From Candidatus Staskawiczbacteria bacterium (GTDB taxonomy: Bacteria; Patescibacteriota; Minisyncoccia; Minisyncoccales; Staskawiczbacteraceae), in the NCBI GenBank assembly GCA_903913175.1, contig CAIWKF010000079.1, positions 1 to 11,775 on the forward strand: DNA of 11,775 nt. Direction: 5' to 3'. Below are positions 7,701 to 11,775 of the stretch, in pieces. The translations under genes were made by a program, and so were the position numbers. The notes under the pieces were generated by a model. That model searched no databases. It was not told the origin of the DNA and saw nothing but the letters and a program-made list of their open reading frames with translations. Every line of letters starts with the position of its first letter. The stretch's first letter is position 1.

Positions 7701-10700
7701 TACCACAAGGAAGCGCAAGTATTGGAAATCAAACCAAAGAAGAGGCTTTGGTAAGTGGTATTAATTTTGTTAACACTAAAAAAGTTTATAATAATTATGG
7801 ACTTGTTACAGAAGCTATAGATGCAAATGGAAATTCTACTAAATTTTTGTATGACACTTACAATTTATTTCCAACAACAATAACTAATGCATTAAATCAA
7901 ACCAGTAAATTTGTTTATAATTATGTTAATGCAAAACCAACACAAATTATTAATGCAAATGGAAATATTTTTAAAAACACTTATGATGGCTTGGGTAGGC
8001 TTTTAAAAGTAGAACAACCAGATCAAGCTAGCCCTACAACTTTGGTAACTAAAACAACATATGTTTACACTGATACGCAAAAAGCTGTTAGCACTGTGCA
8101 AAATAATTATTTAGATTCTGTAAATTTTGTTAGTAGTTATAGTTATTATGATGGCTTGGGTAGAATAATTCAGGAAAAAAAATCTGCAGAAAATAATAAT
8201 TTTGAAACAAAAGATTATGTTTATAATAATCTTGGAAATCTGCAAAAAGAAAGCTTGCCGTATTTTTCTTTTGGATCATTTAAAACAGCACCAACTTCTA
8301 CATTGCAACTTTATACAACACATGCTTATGATGTTTTGGGTCGTAAGGTCAATAGTATTAATGCAATTGGTGCAACAAATTATATTTACAGAAATTGGCA
8401 AACCGTGGTTATGGATGCGCAAGGAAATCAAAAAAACTTTTATTATGATGCTTACAATAATTTAATTCAGGTAGATGAATACAATAAAACTCTGGTAGAA
8501 CCACCTGTAAATCCAACCAATGGCACAATTAGGGTTTTAGTATTGGGTGGCGGCGGTGGAGGTGGAGGAGGACAAAGCTATAACGGCGGTGGCGGAGCAG
8601 GTGGTTACCAATATATAGATTCTCATTCAGTTACTTCTAAAACACATTCTGTTGTGGTTGGCGCAAGTGTTTTTGCAAATACAAATGGTAAAAATTCTTC
8701 ATTTGACACAATAATTGCATATGGAGGTGGCAGGGGTGGGTCTGGAGGTAGTGACACTATTGGAAGTGGTGGTTGTGGCGGTGGAGGAACCAATGGCTTT
8801 AGTGGTGGTAGTGGCAGTCAGGGCTTTAGTGGTGGTAGTGGAGTTTTTGCGGAAAATTTTTCTGGTGGAGGTGGTGGAACAAGTACAGCAGGAGAAAATG
8901 GCATGGCTGGTCCTAAAAGTAAAGGAGGTGATGGGGGCAAAGGCACAATTAATTCTATTTCAGGATTTAATATTTCTTATGGCGGTGGAGGCGGTGGTTT
9001 TCCAAATGGTTTGGGTGGTCTGGGTGGTGGAGGCGGTGCAAGGCCGGGAATAGGTGGTGATGCGGTAGATAATTTGGGCGGTGGAGGTGGTGCTGGTGGG
9101 TATGGTTTTAGCGGTGGTAAGGGGGGATCGGGAATTGTTATTATTGCTTATCATACAGATGGAAGTGATGGAGTTTCTCCAAATTCATCTGGTGGAAAAG
9201 TTACAACTGTTGGAAACTTTACTGTTCATACATTTACAGAATCTGGAACATGGACTCCTTCATTAATTTCTAATACTCCTGTTAGTGCTCCTGTGCAAAC
9301 AATATTATCAACCTACTATACCTATGATGGTTTAAATAATTTGCTTGGTATAACTGATGCATTGGGAAATGTTAGAAATTTTACATATGATAGTTTGGGC
9401 AAAAGATTATCTGCACAAGACTTACATGCTCCAAATGATAATATTTTTGGTACTTGGAATTATGCTTATGACAAAGTAGGAAATTTAACAACTTTAACTG
9501 ATCCTAAAAAGCAAATTATTAATTATTCATTTGATGTTTTAAATAGAAAAATTAGTGAGGATTATGTTGGAAAAATTGGTCAAGAAGCAATATTTACATA
9601 TGACAGTTGTGTTGGTGGTGTTGGTCGTTTGTGCAAAATTGTTTCAGCCTCTCAAACTGAGAAATATGAATATTCTGCTTTAGGAAATGTAAGTAAAGTT
9701 ACAAAAGATATTGATACAAAAAACTTTATAACTAAAATTAATTTTGACAGGCAAGGAAATCAAATATTAATTACAAATCCAGATAATTCACAGGTTAAAT
9801 ATGAGTATAATTTAGCAGGCTTAGTTGAAAAAGTTTTAAGAAAAGAATCTACAGATGCTGGGTTTGTGGGTGTTGTTGATAATTTTGATTATTCTTCTAT
9901 ACAGCAAATTTTAAGCATTAATTATTCTGGTGGAACTAAAACACTTAATACTTACGATGCAAATCAACTTTATAGATTAACTAATAAATTATCTACAGCC
10001 AATAATGTAAATTTTCAAAACATTTCTTATCAATATGATGCTGTTGGAAATTTTAAGCAAATAATTGATAGCTCAGCAACAAATTCTAAAAAAACTGTTA
10101 CATATGTATATGATAATCTTTACAGGTTAACTTCAGCTACTGCTACCGCCGCTGCAAATAATAATGATTATAACCAAAGTTTTGTTTATGATGGTTTAGG
10201 AAATATTTTATCACAAACTTTAAATGAAAAAACAACTATTTATAGTTATCCAGGAAATTCCAGTTCAGTTGGTTTAACTTATGCCAATCCAGATGCAGTC
10301 TCAAGTATTAAAGTTTCTCTGCCATTGCCGTTGCCAATAATTTCTGATTTTACAGCTTTGCCAAATTCAATAAGGCCGGGTTCTTTTATGCTTTCATGGT
10401 CACTTGCTGGTGGGAAAGCAACAAGTGTTACCATTGATAATGGAGTTGGCAGTGTGCTGGGTGTGTCTTCAAAAACTGTTATGCCAACTACTACTACCAA
10501 ATACACAATTACTGCTACCAATGATTCAGGCAGTGTAACAAAATCTGTGACTGTTACAGTTGCTGGTCAATTGTTGGCGCCAACAATTCCTTTGTTTACC
10601 GCAAGTTTTACAGTAATAACAAAAGGTCAACCAGTAACTTTGTTTTGGTCACTTGCTGGTGGGAAAGCAACAAGTGTTACCATTGATAATGGAGTTGGCA

Positions 10701-11775
10701 GTGTGCTGGGCATGTCTTCAAAAACTGTTATGCCAACTACTACTACCAAATACACAATTACTGCTACCAATGCTTCAGGCAGTGTAACAAAATCTATAAT
10801 TATTACAGTAACAGACAAACCAGCAACTTTAGCAATTAATTCTTTTACTGCAAATTTAACTACCATTAAAGCTGGGCAATCTGTGGTACTTTATTGGAGC
10901 TTAACTGGTTTAGCTCCAAATTCTTTAACTATAAACGGAGTATCAGTTTTAGGTTTAACTTCAAAAATATTTAAACCATTAGTAACTACAACTTATACTT
11001 TAACTGCCACAGTTGGAACACAAGTTTCTGTAAAATCTGTGACTGTTGTGGTAAAACCAAATACTGTTTCTAGTTATAAAAAATTACCACATAATTTTAT
11101 AGGCTATGTTTTAAGTAAAATTTTTGATATAATTGTACCAACAGCCTACGCAGCTGAAACAACCACAAGCACTTATCAATATGACCAAAATGGAAATGTG
11201 TTAAAAGATGAATCAAACACATATATCTATGACTACAACAATCGTCTTGTTTCTGCCACCAACATAGCTACAGGCACAGTTTCTACTTATGCTTATGATA
11301 CTTCTGGTCAAAGAATAAAGTCTACAGTAACCACCAAAGCAGGAAGCACAACCACTACTTATTACCCAAACTCAGGTTACAACATGGAAGGTCAAACCAT
11401 AACAAAGCACATTATGGCTGGCAACATTATGCTCTCTACAGTTACCAAAACAACCACAGGTTCTGCAACCACAACCACAGTCAACACCATACTTACAGAC
11501 CATCTTACAGGCTCTGCAGTTGTTTTAGACAAAGATAACAAAGTAATTGAAACAACAGACTACTATCCCTTTGGTCAAATTCGTTTAGATGAGAAAGCTA
11601 CTCCAGTTGCTCCAGCAAACTCAACTTTACCATTTTCCGAGCAACGCAAATACATAGGTCAAGAGTTTGACGCAGGCACAGGCTTGAATTACCTCAATGC
11701 AAGGTACTATAATGGAGTAACAGGTAGATTCACCAGCCAAGACCCAATGTTTTGGACATTACCAAAGGAATTACT
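4661..11775 (+). CDS. Giant secreted SpvB/TcB-like RHS-repeat protein, 3' partial
   Basis: The frame stays open from ATG 4661 to the window edge (2,371 codons checked, no stop). Order by residue: signal peptide 1-27; acidic Thr/Ser/Pro linker 28-105; SpvB domain from about 108 (NGMTPELSLVYNS at 137, GYGWDLS at 159); six DxNxDG-type calcium motifs (410-744); TcB-like middle with FAGFG (843); YD repeats about 1048-1285 (YDGLGR at 1108 and 1164); glycine-rich insert 1288-1539; YD repeats 1540-1885; three Ig-like domains about 1890-2135; signal-peptide-like segment 2138-2165; RHS core (YYPFGQIR near 2302, YLNARYYNGVTGRF from 2344). RHS/TcB proteins fold into a hollow beta-cocoon that encloses the C-terminal domain, often a toxin; here that tip is outside the window. 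No TcA or separate TcC gene is nearby, so it probably acts alone at the surface or outside the cell. ATG at 4664 is an alternative start. Its own promoter and the divergent TrmB-SUMF1 gene suggest separate control. Function as toxin or adhesin is unresolved. Confidence 0.93.
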   Translation, partial: MMIFLKKSLVLYIIFSFLLTPLAPVFAVDEMSQTTTPATDSVIITDLAPVAPENTDTESTDNSTKDQTLPTFDLQTNITDSKTDNQEDLPAEPASADSIGSIASASTLGPRMLLPKSDSSTGALTYEYPIQLPQGRNGMTPELSLVYNSQKNENNSIIGYGWDLSLPYIIKKNTNGTDKLYTKNDYVSWQDGDLALLNTAGNFLTFVPVSQSSNFNQYILDVSNNSWKLVTKTGTIYIFGDSPVSRENDPANVTHVYKWMISSAVDTNGNLITYTYTKDQNKIYPLNINYGNIFDVSFVKEARTDIISSFISGFFINVGFRISAINVKVLGVLKYNYSLAYSVGSNSKRSLLQSVTETGYDANSFATALPATTFDYTTSLPALLYNENNTQQVGFPSGVSVPGSGMITGDVNSDGYTDIVKAYEWVHVNYTSDKQIDIYNPKNNSFEKSSVYTVPEDIMNFTDGPYATHDGGVRILDINGDGKNDLMRTSFFGNVKAINNGSGWSKIPNTEKKYSVDYVSNPGYTLYSQDLNGDGLVDYIQDNNYYFAGNGTNFYYNTQTSLNNGNGFTYSESTNNITRCDSYGNCSNPATNVSNYKTTSDFTGNGGYLMFDINGDNLPDFIKSTARWSCKGSVGVCEIIYTQKVYINNGNAWNLDPSYVLPPDFANIVIMPNGTSNRDYEIADFNNDGLNDILQLGGSLYINQGKSFITYSFSDTMNRVFANIANVGGSAQNRYFIMDINADGSPDFVSGTTAYLNSTTTHVDLLKSINLPTGGTSNITYKPSTQYKDANNNLLNSNLPFSVQTVNTITSTDTVNNVSTIDTYNYTNGFYYYDSANPFTRKFAGFGTISKTDSSGNVTKTYYHQGNTSDSTQGEYQDSFWKIGKPYKVELFGAGNSLFQKTINMWDEVALLSSAKFVKLSQTTSYAYDALSTHKDKAERYTYNNSNGNIILKIEYGQVLANDDGSFSDIGADQFTTNYSYASGAKILGIPSNVFVTNQSGNKIKESKYYYDNLPQGSASIGNQTKEEALVSGINFVNTKKVYNNYGLVTEAIDANGNSTKFLYDTYNLFPTTITNALNQTSKFVYNYVNAKPTQIINANGNIFKNTYDGLGRLLKVEQPDQASPTTLVTKTTYVYTDTQKAVSTVQNNYLDSVNFVSSYSYYDGLGRIIQEKKSAENNNFETKDYVYNNLGNLQKESLPYFSFGSFKTAPTSTLQLYTTHAYDVLGRKVNSINAIGATNYIYRNWQTVVMDAQGNQKNFYYDAYNNLIQVDEYNKTLVEPPVNPTNGTIRVLVLGGGGGGGGGQSYNGGGGAGGYQYIDSHSVTSKTHSVVVGASVFANTNGKNSSFDTIIAYGGGRGGSGGSDTIGSGGCGGGGTNGFSGGSGSQGFSGGSGVFAENFSGGGGGTSTAGENGMAGPKSKGGDGGKGTINSISGFNISYGGGGGGFPNGLGGLGGGGGARPGIGGDAVDNLGGGGGAGGYGFSGGKGGSGIVIIAYHTDGSDGVSPNSSGGKVTTVGNFTVHTFTESGTWTPSLISNTPVSAPVQTILSTYYTYDGLNNLLGITDALGNVRNFTYDSLGKRLSAQDLHAPNDNIFGTWNYAYDKVGNLTTLTDPKKQIINYSFDVLNRKISEDYVGKIGQEAIFTYDSCVGGVGRLCKIVSASQTEKYEYSALGNVSKVTKDIDTKNFITKINFDRQGNQILITNPDNSQVKYEYNLAGLVEKVLRKESTDAGFVGVVDNFDYSSIQQILSINYSGGTKTLNTYDANQLYRLTNKLSTANNVNFQNISYQYDAVGNFKQIIDSSATNSKKTVTYVYDNLYRLTSATATAAANNNDYNQSFVYDGLGNILSQTLNEKTTIYSYPGNSSSVGLTYANPDAVSSIKVSLPLPLPIISDFTALPNSIRPGSFMLSWSLAGGKATSVTIDNGVGSVLGVSSKTVMPTTTTKYTITATNDSGSVTKSVTVTVAGQLLAPTIPLFTASFTVITKGQPVTLFWSLAGGKATSVTIDNGVGSVLGMSSKTVMPTTTTKYTITATNASGSVTKSIIITVTDKPATLAINSFTANLTTIKAGQSVVLYWSLTGLAPNSLTINGVSVLGLTSKIFKPLVTTTYTLTATVGTQVSVKSVTVVVKPNTVSSYKKLPHNFIGYVLSKIFDIIVPTAYAAETTTSTYQYDQNGNVLKDESNTYIYDYNNRLVSATNIATGTVSTYAYDTSGQRIKSTVTTKAGSTTTTYYPNSGYNMEGQTITKHIMAGNIMLSTVTKTTTGSATTTTVNTILTDHLTGSAVVLDKDNKVIETTDYYPFGQIRLDEKATPVAPANSTLPFSEQRKYIGQEFDAGTGLNYLNARYYNGVTGRFTSQDPMFWTLPKEL
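5888..6892 (+). other. Six DxNxDG calcium-type motifs (VCBS/FG-GAP-like region)
   Basis: Asp-rich loops begin at residues 410 (DVNSDG), 477 (DINGDG), 530 (DLNGDG), 612 (DINGDN), 684 (DFNNDG) and 739 (DINADG), most followed by xxDhh. Spacing is 53-82 residues, as in beta-propeller blades of the VCBS/FG-GAP type found in TcB proteins between the SpvB and RHS parts. The fourth loop ends in Asn rather than Gly and may bind calcium less well. Confidence 0.8.
8522..9277 (+). other. Glycine-rich domain inserted among YD repeats
   Basis: Residues 1288-1539 begin TIRVLVLGGGGGGG and run through Gly/Ser/Asn-rich sequence to GSGIVIIAY, then VGNFTVHTFTESGTW. This is the glycine-rich module seen in phage tail fibres and large surface proteins, where glycine helices and beta strands form a sheath. 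Proline-bearing linkers flank it (EPPVNPTN before, TPVSAPVQT after), and YD-repeat sequence continues on both sides. The DNA is a local G-rich island in AT-rich surroundings. Confidence 0.8.
8795..8841 (+). repeat. Short tandem repeat, 20-base unit with 27-base period
   Basis: The unit GGCTTTAGTGGTGGTAGTGG occurs at 8795-8814 and again identically at 8822-8841, encoding GFSGGSG twice. A related GFSGG occurs near 9106. It lies inside the glycine-rich domain and could change copy number by slippage without breaking the frame, because the period is a multiple of three. Confidence 0.8.
10397..10546 (+). repeat. 150-bp near-identical repeat, copy 1
   Basis: Matches 10646-10795 at 147 of 150 positions by hand alignment, with a start-to-start distance of 249 bases (83 codons). 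It covers WSLAGGK through the VTKS strand of the first Ig-like domain. Sequence on either side is strongly diverged. Confidence 0.93.
10646..10795 (+). repeat. 150-bp near-identical repeat, copy 2
   Basis: Second copy of the 10397-10546 element, in the second Ig-like domain. The three differences are TG to CA within one stretch (Val to Met at protein level, plus a silent change) and one A to C (Asp to Ala). The period keeps the reading frame. Confidence 0.93.
11072..11155 (+). other. Internal signal-peptide-like segment
   Basis: Residues 2138-2165 read as an N-terminal signal sequence in the wrong place: a basic stretch (YKK), a hydrophobic run (FIGYVLSKIFDIIV), then PTAYA followed by AE, a typical signal-peptidase site. 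It is in frame in the middle of the giant protein, between the last Ig-like domain and the resumed YD repeats. It may be a relic of a fused gene or simply a buried strand. Confidence 0.6.
11162..11775 (+). other. RHS core region, truncated by the window edge
   Basis: YD repeats (YQYDQNGNV, YIYDYNNRL, YAYDTSGQR) lead into the RHS-associated core: TDHLTGSAVVLD, YYPFGQIR, RKYIGQEFDAGTGLNYLN, ARYYNGVTGRFTSQDP. After this block such proteins usually have some tens of residues up to a DPxG-type cleavage motif, then a variable C-terminal domain; neither is in the window. DNA here is richer in C than the rest of the gene. Confidence 0.9.

Larger units (their letters stand above)
10340..11058 (+). other. 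Three tandem Ig-like domains within the RHS protein
   Basis: Each unit of about 75-83 residues has the pattern F-T-A ... G-x-x-h-x-L-x-W-S-L ... T-I-x-x-G ... S-K-x-h-x-P-x-x-T-T-x-Y-T-h-T-A-x ... S-V-T-V-x-V, typical of bacterial Ig-like beta-sandwich domains on surface proteins. The units cover about 10340-10560, 10590-10812 and 10838-11058. The third is clearly diverged. They lie between NPDAVSSI and TYQYDQNGNV, which read as adjoining parts of a YD-repeat run, so the array looks inserted. Confidence 0.8.

Noticed and set aside
8715..9053. Val/Gly-rich open frame in another plus-strand frame
   Set aside because: It is the +1 shadow of the glycine codons (GGT GGA read as GTG GAG); the frame from 4661 encodes a recognisable glycine-rich domain.
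10279..10866. Two similar minus-strand open frames sharing repeated sequence
   Set aside because: They are antisense shadows of the duplicated Ig-like DNA; their resemblance comes from the 150-bp repeat and neither matches a known family.
4661..11775. Frameshift or pseudogene in the long RHS frame
   Set aside because: Codon-by-codon reading found no stop, and domain motifs continue in the same frame on both sides of both inserts.
1..11775. tRNA, rRNA, CRISPR arrays, insertion sequences
   Set aside because: No cloverleaf-like sequence, spaced direct repeats with spacers, transposase motifs or flanking inverted repeats were recognised by eye.

Overview
AT-rich bacterial DNA, most likely from a member of the Candidate Phyla Radiation (Patescibacteria), perhaps the Parcubacteria side. 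The inference rests on the low GC, AAA/AAT/TTA-heavy codon use, lack of Shine-Dalgarno motifs at every visible start, a TrmB-type regulator, and a giant secreted SpvB/RHS protein of a kind I remember from that group. The code appears standard: TGA closes the esterase gene, TGG is used for Trp, and no TGA occurs in frame over about 2,371 codons of the RHS gene. This excludes the TGA=Gly code of Gracilibacteria/SR1. Lineage assignment is inference only.

Layout. (1) Positions 2-3067, + strand, hold a tightly packed run: a 5'-truncated YgjP-family zinc metallopeptidase, an alpha/beta-hydrolase (esterase/lysophospholipase-like) and a long-chain acyl-CoA synthetase (FadD-like). The last two overlap by 4 bases. 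(2) A perfect 12-bp hairpin with A/T flanks at 3066-3092 can end transcription from both sides. (3) Positions 3105-4526, - strand, encode an unusual fusion of a TrmB-like winged-helix regulator with a C-terminal SUMF1/FGE-fold domain lacking the catalytic cysteine pair. (4) Positions 4527-4660 form a divergent control region with two good promoter candidates and two inverted repeats. (5) From 4661 to the window edge one + strand frame stays open: a secreted SpvB-TcB-RHS protein of at least 2,371 residues whose C-terminal tip lies outside the window.

The giant protein is modular. In order it has a signal peptide, an acidic Thr/Ser/Pro linker, an SpvB domain, a beta-propeller-like region with six DxNxDG calcium motifs, a TcB-like middle, YD repeats, a glycine-rich insert (8522-9277), more YD repeats, three Ig-like domains (two sharing a 150-bp stretch that is 98% identical), an internal signal-peptide-like segment ending PTAYA/AE, and the RHS core. 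The glycine-rich and Ig modules interrupt otherwise continuous YD-repeat sequence. Base composition changes close to the internal signal-like segment, which suggests a fusion or recombination joint.

Working model (inference): the TrmB-SUMF1 protein senses a small ligand and controls itself and the divergent RHS gene through the palindromes between them. The esterase plus acyl-CoA synthetase would release and activate fatty acids from host or environmental lipids, a useful ability for a reduced, host-attached cell. Whether the RHS protein is a toxin carrier or an adhesin cannot be decided without its C-terminus.
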